DNA from: Chara braunii
Lineage: Eukaryota > Streptophyta > Charophyceae > Charales > Characeae
NCBI GenBank assembly: GCA_003427395.1
Contig: BFEA01000557.1
Location: 520,623-584,622, forward strand
Length of the DNA stretch: 64,000 nt
Direction: 5' to 3'
Part shown: piece by piece, positions 33,660-44,569 of the stretch
Layout of the letters: each line of letters starts with the position of its first letter
Position numbering within the stretch: the stretch's first letter is position 1
Position numbers and translations under genes: made by a program
Notes under the pieces: model-generated
Seen by the model: only the letters and a program-made list of their open reading frames with translations
Databases searched by the model: none
What the model was told of the DNA's origin: nothing

Positions 33660-34290
33660 GCATAGAGAGATCGACTCCGATTCGACCACTATAGCAGAAT
33701 CTATGCTACAGGGTAAGTGAGATTCGATCTGACTGCTCTGTGTTTCTATGATGGGGTCGGATTCGATCCGACCGCCGCATCTCTGTCCAGTGGGCAGAGA
33801 CAGAACAATCATTCATATGGAACGGTCGGATTGAATTCGACCGGTGTAGGATGTAATCTATGCAACAGGGTCTGTGAGACTCCGATCCGACCACACCATA
33901 GAGAGCCTGGCCGCACCATACAGAGAGGTCGGATCGAATCCGACCGCCGCATCTCTGTATACTGGGAAGCAACAGAACACTCGTTCACATGGAGAGGTCG
34001 GATTCAATTCGACTGGTGGTGTTGTATGCAGCAAGGTATGTGAGACTCCGATCCGATATGGAGTGGCCGGATTTGATCCGACCGTCACATGTCTGGGGGC
34101 AGACTCGGAACACTCGTTCACATGGAGCGGTCAGATTGAATTCGACCGGTGGTTCCACCATTACGAACTGGGGCGTGACAAACACCGCCGTAGTGGCGAG
34201 GAACTAAGAGGTTAGGGTAATCCATGTCAGAGGAACTCGGAGGCTGGGATAAACCATGTCATACAGAGCAGTCGGATTCGATCCGACCGC
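33660..34290. repeat. Hairpin array, GGTCGGAT / ATCCGACC type
   Basis: Seven or more 17-19-bp quasi-palindromes occur at 33755, 33824, 33927, 33996, 34065, 34129 and 34271. The type form is GGTCGGATTCGATCCGACC (8-bp stem, 3-base loop). They are embedded in a ~170-bp unit with GTGAGACTCCGATCCGA and AACACTCGTTCACATGGA. Single relatives lie at 35296, 36193, 43199 and in 43,220-43,480. Confidence 0.8.
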
Positions 34291-34299
34291 CGCATCGTC

Positions 34300-35290
34300 A
34301 GCTTCTTCTCGAGCTCATGATCTCTTGGCATATCTCATGTTCTTGTCGTTTTCCTCTCGTTATCTCTTCCCCCAATCTTTTGTCAACCCCACCGGCTGCT
34401 AGCCATGGATCCTCACCGCTTTTGTCCCCTGAGCGCGCACAGTTTGAGATAACTTTTCCTCATCTGCATCCGTGTCTGCTGGTCAAGGCTTCCTGTTGTT
34501 TGTGCCCGCTGTCATCCTAGTCAGTGTATCCCTAACCCTCGATTGGCTTTTGTATTTAAACCTTCGAAATGTTCTCATAAGGCATGTGCATTCCGATGTT
34601 GTGAGGGTTGTGGTTTTGCAATGTGGGCTTCTCATATTCATAGCAGATCATGCTCGTCTACGATTACCATAGTCATGAATTAAACGCAGTGGGAGTGCAT
34701 GTGGACTTTGTATAAGTAAATCTAAACGGGAAGCAACAGGGTACACTGTATCAGCATGTGAGCGATATACATGGCATGGGGCGGGCCTCATAAATGGACA
34801 CAATTGGACCGATAAGGATGTGCACGGACAAAGGACAAATGAGTGGCATATAGCTCATAGAAGTTTGCGGTGGATGCGAGTAGCCAGGGATGAACTGGTA
34901 GACATGCTGGTGAGAAAAGCAGAGGTGTGTGCGGAGGTGGAAGGTTGGTAGTGTAACAGGTAGATGGGTGTGGAGGGGTGTAAGCGTGTGGATGGATGGA
35001 TTGTCACACACCATGGGTACATAGAGTGGGAGAGGCTCAGTTGAGCATGAGGGATCTATTCACAGCATCAAGAGTACATGTGTGTCCCCCCCCTCTTTTT
35101 TCTTCTCTTATTTGTCTTTATACTATGTGTTTTGTAGATCCATGGTTGAATCCTACCGATTTCATGTTTTGAGTTAAAAAAAGAAGGGAAAAAAAAAGGA
35201 ATTGTTTGGTTGCCACAAAAGAAAACTGACCGCTGTGAAATATATGAAACCGTGCAGCATCATGACTCAAAGGGTTGGAACAAGTCATAT
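34300..35290. other. Spacer, no gene seen
   Basis: No coding or RNA feature is supported by the sequence here. Confidence 0.3.
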
Positions 35291-35295
35291 AGAGT

Positions 35296-36211
35296 GGTCG
35301 AATTCAATCCGACAGCTTCATTTGAACAGCGGCATGTTCATGTAGCTTGTGCTATGGTCGTAGGGTTGGCTGGATACTTTGGGGGGTGGCGAACATTCTC
35401 TCTCTTATTAGGTTGAAGAGGTAGTCCTTGTTCTGCAACATAGTGGCATCTGATAGTCTGTAAGCTCCATGGGCTCGGCACTGATTGAATCTGATGGTAG
35501 AATTAAACAATCATTTGTTTCTTGCAAAAAATAAAAAAGAACAGAACAAAGAAGCCAGGAGCTCAATATTTTGGAGAAGTCAGGAGCTCAATGTTTTAGT
35601 TAGATGATTATGCTGCGACTCTGAGGTTGTGCCCTGTGTATCTCGGTGAGGAACATAAATCGAGGAAATGTTGGCATTAAAAAAAATTAAAATGATGTAC
35701 TTCCCATTGTTCCCAACCCCGTATGACTAAATGGTACACCCAAGAGTTGTTGATATCCAGACCTGAGTTTGAATCACTTTATTAAAATTGCTCTGTATCT
35801 CGCGTATCTGGTCAGTTCGATAATGATGCTAGTTCTTGTTTTTTTTTTTTTTTGGAAATACATGTAGACGGGGATGATTTATCAGTCAGGTGCAGAGTGT
35901 GTGGGCAACCTGATAGACGATCCACCTATACGGATGGCAGTAGGGACGCACACGTGCATGGCACTGGGTGATCACCCGCCTATAGTAAGACTCTGATCAT
36001 CAGCCTTCATCAGGCTTCATGGAAATTATGCCTTGAAATTGTAAGGCTCACCCATCCTTCAATTCTGCTGCTTTTATTTTTGATCACCATGTTTGGTGTT
36101 CCCTCTCAAGCAGAAGTTGTGCGGTTTTACCCTTGTGAACCACGGTCCAATCCAATCCGACCATACTAATTCGATCTCGATCATGCTAGCACGGTCGAAT
36201 CAAATTCGACC
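35296..36211. repeat. Scattered palindromes of the 33.7-kb type
   Basis: GGTCGAATTCAATCCGAC at 35296-35313 and GGTCGAATCAAATTCGACC at 36193-36211. The second has the stem GGTCGAAT/ATTCGACC, where the G-C pair of the type form is replaced by A-T. The DNA between them shows no gene. Confidence 0.7.
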
Positions 36212-36273
36212 TTACTAAATCGATCAAATCACTTTTTTTCTTGCGCAAGAAACATACCTCCCAGCCTCCGTTC

Positions 36274-36303
36274 ATGCCTCCCTCCCTCCCTCCCTCCCTC
36301 CTT
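36274..36303. repeat. CCCT microsatellite
   Basis: A short run of (CCTC)n within a C/T-rich stretch. Confidence 0.85.
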
Positions 36304-36609
36304 AGCTCCCTCCATGTTATCTTCCTTCTTGCCTCCCTTTGTGCCTCACTCCTTTCCTTCCTGCATCCCTCTCTTGCACGTTCATTCCCTTCAACCCTTC
36401 CTCCTTGATTCCCTCCCTACCCCACTCCCTCCTTATCCACATAGAATAAGATGAGTGGGTGACCCTTCTTTTGGACATTGTCCTTTAAATCTATTGATTC
36501 GATGGTGGTGGGTTATTTATCATATTCTTTAGGGTATAAATGAATTATCCATCTATTTTATGGTGTACATAATTCTGATGATCTGTATCTCCTCATCACG
36601 TATGTGTAG

Positions 36610-39592
36610 ATGGAACCAGAAGAGCCTAGTTCGTTGTCACCTTCCAGGCAACGACACAACACTGGCCGCAGGACGTCATCAGGGAAAAAAAGGAAACAGT
36701 GTTCTCAAACTCCTGAAGAGCATGAAGCTCAGATTCCCTCTAGAGGGAAGACCATCAGCAAGAGTTCAGAAGGGGTAAAGTCAACTTCCCATCGAGTATC
36801 AAGTAGTGGGACAGGAGGAACGTCTGGACGTGGTGACTCGACCAGTGGGGCCGGAGGGTCGGAATCTGAAAGACAGTCTGAGAGCTTGAAGACTTCATGT
36901 GAGTCTCAACTCTCAGCACGTCGAAGTAGATGAATGATAGATTGGGTTAGCGAGTCTCGGAAGCCAGGTTGTGGCGTGGTCCTTTTTCTTTTGGATAGAG
37001 AGAAAGTTCTCCCTATTGGTGCAGTGTCTCGGTTTTCTGGTGCAAAAAAAAACGATGTTACTTTTTTCATGAATTCGGTTCTTAACAGAAAGAGACGCAT
37101 ATGTCCAGGATGTCGTTCCGTTAGCTTGGAATAGGAACTCTTCTTGGGTTATGGTGTTGGGGCCGCTAATATTTGGAGTCTCATGACTGCAGGGTCACAA
37201 GTTCCACCTGTTGTAGAGTTTCTAAAGTTCGCTCTTGAGAAACGAGTCGTGGGTCAATATCCTCAAGTTGGGAAAGGGACAAGGATTTCTGAACCGCAGG
37301 TGCCTGTTGTCACTGTTGAAGGTGCCCTGGTGCATTCTGCACTCAATGCGCACATTCCATGTGACAGAGAAGGGGATTGCACTGCAATTCTTGCCACTCC
37401 AATCTCCGGCGCGCAGCAAGAAAGTCTCAAAGCAGTTAGAGACTTCGCTCCTAAGGCACCTCACAAGCATCATCCACCCATAAAGTTGAAGTTGCATGTT
37501 CAGCAATCGGGCAACGATTCTATCACACCGGGTCCCGCACCTGCAAGTCAACCACTCAGTCTAAGTGACATCCCTGTAGTTCCACAGGGCTTTGACGATG
37601 ATGATAGTGAAACAAGTGACGATCGGGAGAATCCTCTCCACTCTAAGGAGGACTCACCTAGGGAGGGATCACATTCTTTTACAGTTGACACACCATCAAC
37701 AGGGCTTACGGAGGGCCGTTCACTATCTCCAATCCACAATGACAAAGGTGATCGGAAAAAAAACGAAAAGAAGGTGAGAAGGGAGAGGGTGAGAGGAACG
37801 GAAAGAGGAAAACCACATGTGATGTTGAAAAGGTTAAATCACGAAGGACAGGAAACAGTGAAGGTCCTAGAACTGTCCAGCTGTTGGATTTCCCCACTGC
37901 TGCAGTGAGGATGCGAGATGCTGATAAGGTTGTCAAAGAGGCTGCAAAACCAAAGCGGAAGGTTGCCAAAGGGGGGACCATGGAGAAAACCTTGATCTAT
38001 GAGCCTTCAGGGGCTGCCCAATCTGATGATGAAGGGGACGGCGCAGCACCAACAAGACCTTCCAACCTTCAGTTCTCATCTGCCTCCTCGAAGATCTTCC
38101 CGGTCGAAAATGGGCTTTTCATGGATTATGGAGAGGATGGGAAAATGAACACAAACACTTATTTTTGCACAGTTAGATTGGACATGATTTTGAATATTCC
38201 AGCCCATGAACACGGCTACAACCACCGTGGACTGAACCCTCTTCACGTAGAGGACATAGAAAGCGCGATGGAGAGGTCTGTGTTGGAGAAGTTCGATCGT
38301 AGTAAGCCTATTTATTCGAAACCGACATTGATATTAGTACCCCTACACAATAAGCCCACTATTGATCCAATCACATGTCAGAGTTGTAGGGCCATAAGAG
38401 TCACACCTGAGAAGTTTCGGGTAGATCAAGTTGATAGGTATTACTAGTACCCTCTGAGCGGCCAACATAACGTTGCGGCGGCCAGACTCTTCATTAACAC
38501 ACGGCGTGATTTACCGACAAACCTTTGTGTAGATTACTAGACTGCAAGGCCTGTGCATTTCCCAGATGAGCATGAGGGCAATTATCAGCAACTCAGTACA
38601 TACGAAAACTTGAAAGACAAGATGGTTATTCCTCCCTCACAACGCTTTATTGTGACGACGATAAAACAGACATATAAGGATTGGGGTTGCCCATAAGTGG
38701 GCCTTGGCATCGCAGTGCGTGGACCACCGAAGGATAAGAAAAGCAAGTACGAAGAGTTTGCAAAAGCGGCACTTCGACAGACAGGCAGCTCGAAGAACTG
38801 GGAGTTGTCACAAGGGACATTGGAGAGGAAGTGGTCAGACATTCTGGCCCCTTACATGGTCCGTACAAAGGCGACGGATGATGTTTGGGAGAAGGTCATG
38901 AAGGTGTATGATGCTTGGGGGAGAGGGGACTTACCAGGACGTGATGGCATTCTTCCTCGGCGTAAGTTTGGCACTTCTGGAAGAACTTCCAAAGCAGGTT
39001 CAGGATCTTATGAAGAAAAAGATAGGAGGATTGTAGTGAATTGGGTTCCTGGAACCGGGGGTGCTAATCATTTTGTGGCAGTGCGTGATCCAGATGTGCA
39101 TGTATGGAAAACCATGGCAACTCTGGGTAGACGAGAGCGTATCCAAACTCTCACTGATGTCCTATCTGGGCTCGTCATCCTCTCTCCCAAAACGAGTGTT
39201 AAAGCTGAGAATGCGGGGCTGCAGGGAATGGATGTGTATGTTGATAACATCAAGAAAGACAGAGCGATGTTAAGACTTTTTCATTATTTTCGTTGGGAAC
39301 AGTCTCATGACGACCCACAACAGAGGTCACCATGGAATGACAAATTTTTCAAAGATTTATGCATCGTTATGAAGGAATTTGAGTCGGAGGGTCTAACTTG
39401 GGAAAAATGGGTAGTCAATAGAAATAAGTATTTCAAGAATAGTAATTATGTTGATAGGTTTCCTGAAAAGTTGGGGGAAGAGAATGAGAAGGAGGTAGGT
39501 GAGACAGAAAAACTTGCGCAAGAGTGTCCAGCGGGATTCAGGAACTTCGTTGAGCGAATTTTTGACAAGTCGAAGCAAAGAGGATGTGCAGC
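36610..39592 (+). pseudogene. ParB-like-box gene, 5' half, with in-frame stops
   Basis: One reading frame can be followed from ATG 36610 (just after an acceptor-like GTGTAG) to about 37,880 and, after one shift, to 39,592, with stops at 36931 (TGA), 37132 (TAG), 38445 (TAG), 38538 (TAG) and 38694 (TAA). The first ~430 residues are Ser/Gly/Asp-rich and disordered. About 38,120-38,640 reads as a compact domain: LNPLHVEDIESAME, then a strand LILVPL, then YPLSGQHNVAAARLFI, whose pattern is that of the ParB/Srx nucleotide-binding box (G-x-H/R-x-x-A-A-x). The last ~300 residues (RTKATDDVWEKVMKVYD, then VDNIKKDRAMLRLFHYFRW, then LTWEKWVVNRNKYF) are unknown to me. Homology stops at 39,592, inside what becomes U6 sequence. 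The ParB link is by motif only. Confidence 0.6.
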
Positions 39593-39651
39593 ACAGGGGC
39601 CATGCTAATCTTCTCCGTATCGTTCCAATTTTAACGGACGTCCCGAAGGAC
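39591..39651 (-). ncRNA. U6 snRNA 5' part, broken (pseudogene piece)
   Basis: On the minus strand: GTCCTTCGGGACGTCCG, then TTAAAATTGGAACGATACGG and AGAAGATTAGCATGGCCCCT, then GTGC. This is nt 1-63 of plant U6 with two small deletions near the 5' end and a few substitutions. It ends where the piece at 30279 begins in U6 numbering; the two share only GC. Confidence 0.88.
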
Positions 39652-39660
39652 TTGTTCTTT

Positions 39661-40119
39661 GGGGCTCGCCGGACGGTACACGAAACGAGAAAAAAAACTA
39701 CTTCGTTTCGTGAACATCTCGCCGCACAGTGACCACACGAAATCTGTTAGGAGAAAGTCGTGAATGCTGTCAGAATTGGAGTTCGTGAGCCTGCGCACGT
39801 GCCCCTTCCGTGCCCGCCTGCAACTCGAGAAAACTCGCAGGTCCTCTCGATGGCCGGTGGAGGTGCTGTGAATCTCGCGAGTCTGGGAAGTCCGTTCAAA
39901 TGGAGTGTGTCCAAAATTTTGGACCTTAGCTAATGCCAGAATTCGTTATCGTGCTCTGGGCGCATGCCAGATCTCGTCAGGTCCCTCTCGCGAGGCAGTT
40001 CGAATGTACTGTGCGGCGGTGAGATCATAAACGAAACGAAACGATAAAAAAGTGGCTCGCGAAGCCCCGCAAGTTGGATGGTCGTTTCGTTTCGTTTCTT
40101 GTGCCGTCCGGCGAGGCCC
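39661..40119. mobile_element. TIR element beside the U6 fragment
   Basis: The left end GGGGCTCGCCGGACGGTACA followed by CGAAACGAG is mirrored at 40,083-40,119 by CGTTTCGTTTCTTG and TGCCGTCCGGCGAGGCCC. The interior is G/C-rich, with a second inverted pair CTTCGTTTCGTGAAC near 39,700. It is non-coding. The related end motif GGGCCTCGCCACACCACT appears alone at 10,572 and inverted near 40,723. Confidence 0.7.
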
Positions 40120-40300
40120 TTTTTCTTACAAAAGGAATCTCCTCATATTAGAAAGTATTAAAGAACTACCTTTGAGTATGCCCTCACCACCACTATCTCA
40201 AATGTATTTGACCTCATTTACGGACGCACCTTGATGTATGTGACCCGTCCAAACTAAGTAAGAAGGCCCCGGTGTCCAAACTAAGTAAGGAAGTTCCGGT

Positions 40301-40373
40301 GTGAGTATGCCCTCATCCGACGTGAACAACAAACGGAGTTGCTGTTCGGCTCGGGTGAGGGCATACTCACAAA
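40301..40373. repeat. Short foldback (TGAGTATGCCCTCA ends)
   Basis: TGTGAGTATGCCCTCATCCG and GGGTGAGGGCATACTCACA form a hairpin with a ~35-base loop. Single copies of TGAGTATGCYCTCA also occur at 40,172 and 40,575. Confidence 0.65.
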
Positions 40374-40579
40374 GGGACTTTTCCTCGTTGCCGTCCAAGT
40401 TTTTTTTTTTTTTTTTTTTTTTCACCTCTTCTGTCTCCGCCCAAGTTCTCAGTGAAGCACTATTAAATAATGATATATAAAAAAAAAAAGCTCTGAGGCC
40501 GTACTCAACTAGCTATATCGCCCGGATGCATCTGACTGCAATTACGTCCATAAATAAGAAAAGAATTCCTAATATGAGT

Positions 40580-42300
40580 ATGCTCTCAATCCTTTCAGTT
40601 CAAATGAAAAAGGAACGAATGCATCTTCCCCAAAAATGGTAAGATGCATCCGTTGCTATTCGTAGAAACGGATGCATCTTGGCATTCTCTGCAGGAAGAT
40701 GCACTCGTACTTTTTTCGTTTCCATAGTGGTGTGGCGAGGCCCCCAATGTGAGGTTGGAAAACAACTCACCTTTCTTTGCAGTCGAACTTCTCTGACACC
40801 AAGCTCAGGAAAAACAATGCCCTTCATATCTTCTTTGTAGCTTCTCGGTCACGGATAGCCACATGCGACAACGCAGGCAAAATGACAAGAACCATTCATC
40901 TCCCGTGCACCTCCTCCTCCAACTCAATTAGCCCGCCCTCTACACATGCGACAACGGAGTAGCTAACGCACGCAAACAGCATTCTCGCGGACCTTCTCCA
41001 TCCGGACCCACTGACGGCCTTGGCGCGCTGCAGAGCGCACGGTATCCCATCACCATCGGTAGCGGCGCGTGTGACAAGAGCAAAGACGCTCGGAACCCCG
41101 CGCCGCTCGAAACACATTTGGGGCCTCTTCCACGGAAGGTGGCAAGACCATCGGTTACTATTCATAGGAGACATGCATCTTTGCACTCTTTGAGGGATTC
41201 TGCATGTAAAATGTTTGTTTTTTTTTTCGTTTTTTATTTTTTTCCCTTTGGGAATTTTTTTTTTGCCTTTTGAAAAACTTTTTTTGGTCCCCGCCTCGTC
41301 TCCATGATTTTTGCAATATATTGAACGGAAAAAAAAAAAAAACTTTTCTTGGTACACAACGTGAATTGAAATGTGATATCGACAATACGTATATGGAGGG
41401 GGGAAAAAAAAAACATATGGTCGTTCCTTAAATGTAGCGTGTCCCAAAAAAAAAAAAAAAAAAAAAGTAGCGCGTCACCAAATTCCAAAAAAAATCCGAA
41501 TTATGGCGGGTGTATCTGTCTACGTTCTAGGAGCAGATTCGTTGTCATTTACCTATTTGGTGAGTGGTGCAGTCGGCCCCTGCGCAAAATGGCGGATACA
41601 TTTTGGGCTGGAACATGGCGAGATACACCCGTCATTATTTGGGTTTTTTTCACATTTGGTGAGTGTTGTGATGACCACCTAAATCGAAGAAAACGAGACT
41701 CAACTATGTTGTGTACCATGCACCTACTCCGTGTTGTTTTTCTTGGATGTGCAAAACGGATGAATCTGCCCGTAAAACACAGTCTCAACTGACATAATTA
41801 GTAACCTTTTCACATTGGAAAACCGAAACGGCTAGCGACATCCAAGAAACGGTCAGCAGAACCAGCGGGCCAGCCATGTAGCACGGAGAGCAACTGTTTT
41901 TTTCTTTTTCTGCATAATATATGTATTAAAAATATATGGCCAATTCTTGGATGTGGGGCGTCGCCAGATCACTTCCAAATGTGAAAAAAACCCAAATTCG
42001 CATGGTGGGTACGTCCATCGACATTTTTTTGTGAGAGATGGGGTCAGCCCCGCACACCCCTTTTTTACTATTTTTTTTAAATACACACCCAATTCGCAAA
42101 TTGGCGTATGCATCTTCCTGTGGAACATGGGAAGATACACCGCAAAATAGGGTCTCCCTTCACTACCGCAAAATAGGGTCTCCCTTCACTACCACAAAAG
42201 TGGCGTATGCATCTTCCGGTGGAACATGGAAAGATACACCGCAAATTCCGGTACAAGATACACCTTAAATTTTCTTGTATTTTGCTACATCCATATTTTG
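40580..42300. repeat. Dispersed GATGCATC / AGATACACC repeats
   Basis: Hairpin-forming units recur: AAGATGCATCCGTTGCTATT with AAACGGATGCATCTT at 40,641-40,682, a relative near 41,150, and CGTATGCATCTTCC with GGAAGATACACCGCAAA at 42,105-42,147 and 42,192-42,246. A 26-bp unit (ACCGCAAAATAGGGTCTCCC and TTCACT) is directly doubled at 42,139-42,190. No protein is supported in any frame. Confidence 0.6.
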
Positions 42301-42927
42301 CGTCATTTCACATTTGGACAGTGGTGTCGCGCCACCTCGCCACCCTCCGTTCATAGTAGAGTTTTTTTTTTTTTTTTTTTTTTAGATTCTTCCGCGTCAA
42401 GGGAAAAACTGGAAAAAAAAGCAAAAAAGATTTGACCGTTGAAAATTTATTGGCGCCAAAGGAATGGTCTCCACGAATAAATTGGCGCTTCCTTTGGAAA
42501 AGTAAAAAAGGCTCTGGAAAGATCGACACTCTCTTTCTGTCGTCCATAACATTAGGCCTCTCTACTCCATAACACAGTACAATAACACTCTACATGTGTC
42601 TGGACTTCATCGTCGCCCAGATACATCCACATCGCTTTAAGATTTGAATGTATCGGGAGAACCGATTGTCAAGGTACAGTTAGAATTTTATGCAGTGGTG
42701 CGGCCTGTTATTGGACGGCGAGCTCTGCCATCCATAGCATGAATGTACGACCAGGGCAAACATGGACCACAACGTGGGCTCATTCACCCACTCATTCTCT
42801 GGGTGTTGAAAATTACCCCATTCAGGAACCCATTCAACAGAAGGCATTCATTCGTGATGGGCTGAGGTCCCATTTTCGTTGTGGTCACGCTGGAGAGCTG
42901 CAGTCATCGGCGCGCCATCATCTCATG

Positions 42928-43140
42928 TTCACATAGGTAAGCATGCTTGCAAAGTCGCAATGTTTATCATATTTGTTGACATCAACATTGATTCACTGCA
43001 TGACAGTAAGTTCACATAGGTAAGCATGCTTGCAAGGTTTTGTTGACATCAACATTGATGCACTGCATGACAGTAAGTTCACATAAGCATATGCTTGCAA
43101 AGTTTTTGTTGACATCAACATTTATTCAGTGCACTGCAGA
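42928..43140. repeat. Three-copy tandem repeat (66-84 bp)
   Basis: The unit contains AGTTCACATAGGTAAGCATG, CTTGCAA, TTTGTTGACATCAACATT and CACTGCATGACAG. The copies start near 42,928, 43,011 and 43,077 and shorten to the right. Confidence 0.85.
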
Positions 43141-43195
43141 GCAGCGGACTAAGAATCTACAACTACTATTTTTTTTTTTTTTGTCCCGTACCAGA

Positions 43196-43480
43196 ACGGT
43201 CGAATTTAATTTGACCTCTCCTAAAGCTGTCGAGTTTGTTTCGACTGCTTGCCAAAGCTGTCGAAGTTGATTACACCGCTTGCTAGAGCTGTCAAATTCG
43301 ATTCGACCGCCCCAATTAAAATAATCTCAATTTCCCCAGCCTTGAGTACCAGACAAGAAAATAGAATGGGACCCACTCTCGGCAAAACTCGGTGTGCAGT
43401 GAAATTCAGGTTAGGCAAAAACAGGTCCGCAGGTAGTGGTGGTATAAGCACATGATGGAAGTCGTCGAACCAGATTCGAC
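43196..43480. repeat. Hairpin cluster of the GTCGAA/TTCGAC type
   Basis: GGTCGAATTTAATTTGACC at 43199, CTGTCGAGTTTGTTTCGACTG near 43227 (first 20 bases shown plus G), GTCAAATTCGATTCGAC near 43,291, and GTCGAACCAGATTCGAC at 43,467. They relate to the array at 33.7-34.3 kb; further copies lie near 44,776 and 44,908. Confidence 0.65.
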
Positions 43481-43557
43481 GGTACTGCCAGCTCTATGTG
43501 CTGCAGTGAAATTCAGGTTAGGCAAGAACAGGTCCGGAGGTAGTGGTGGTTTAAGCA
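43400..43557. repeat. Two-copy tandem repeat (~103 bp) at gap edge
   Basis: GCAGTGAAATTCAGGTTAGG, then AGGTAGTGGTGGT and AAGCA, occurs at ~43,398-43,451 and ~43,501-43,557. The second copy runs into the gap, so the array may continue through it. Confidence 0.8.
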
Positions 43558-44402
43558 NNNNNNNNNNNNNNNNNNNNNNNNNNNNNNNNNNNNNNNNNNN
43601 NNNNNNNNNNNNNNNNNNNNNNNNNNNNNNNNNNNNNNNNNNNNNNNNNNNNNNNNNNNNNNNNNNNNNNNNNNNNNNNNNNNNNNNNNNNNNNNNNNNN
43701 NNNNNNNNNNNNNNNNNNNNNNNNNNNNNNNNNNNNNNNNNNNNNNNNNNNNNNNNNNNNNNNNNNNNNNNNNNNNNNNNNNNNNNNNNNNNNNNNNNNN
43801 NNNNNNNNNNNNNNNNNNNNNNNNNNNNNNNNNNNNNNNNNNNNNNNNNNNNNNNNNNNNNNNNNNNNNNNNNNNNNNNNNNNNNNNNNNNNNNNNNNNN
43901 NNNNNNNNNNNNNNNNNNNNNNNNNNNNNNNNNNNNNNNNNNNNNNNNNNNNNNNNNNNNNNNNNNNNNNNNNNNNNNNNNNNNNNNNNNNNNNNNNNNN
44001 NNNNNNNNNNNNNNNNNNNNNNNNNNNNNNNNNNNNNNNNNNNNNNNNNNNNNNNNNNNNNNNNNNNNNNNNNNNNNNNNNNNNNNNNNNNNNNNNNNNN
44101 NNNNNNNNNNNNNNNNNNNNNNNNNNNNNNNNNNNNNNNNNNNNNNNNNNNNNNNNNNNNNNNNNNNNNNNNNNNNNNNNNNNNNNNNNNNNNNNNNNNN
44201 NNNNNNNNNNNNNNNNNNNNNNNNNNNNNNNNNNNNNNNNNNNNNNNNNNNNNNNNNNNNNNNNNNNNNNNNNNNNNNNNNNNNNNNNNNNNNNNNNNNN
44301 NNNNNNNNNNNNNNNNNNNNNNNNNNNNNNNNNNNNNNNNNNNNNNNNNNNNNNNNNNNNNNNNNNNNNNNNNNNNNNNNNNNNNNNNNNNNNNNNNNNN
44401 NN
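43558..44402. other. Assembly gap, 845 N
   Basis: A run of N. Apparent open frames across it are meaningless. Confidence 1.
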
Positions 44403-44569
44403 CATCGGACCTCTGCCACCTGCTACCTTCTGGGGCTTGTACCACCCGGAGGGTAGGAGGCTAGGCCTGAATCGATGTTCAAAAAAAAAAAACAAAACAA
44501 AACACATGGACAGGGCAGGGAAACCCACAAATCCGGAAAAGAACTAGGACACCCTTTCCAGAAGCTTAA

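Noticed and set aside
30279-39651. Site-specific insertion of a mobile element into U6 as the cause of the split
   Set aside because: It would require a gene order with the methylase part first and the ParB part last; the inversion explains order, orientation and reading frame together. Kept as second choice.
43406-44528. Four frames of over 300 codons
   Set aside because: More than 80% of each is N.
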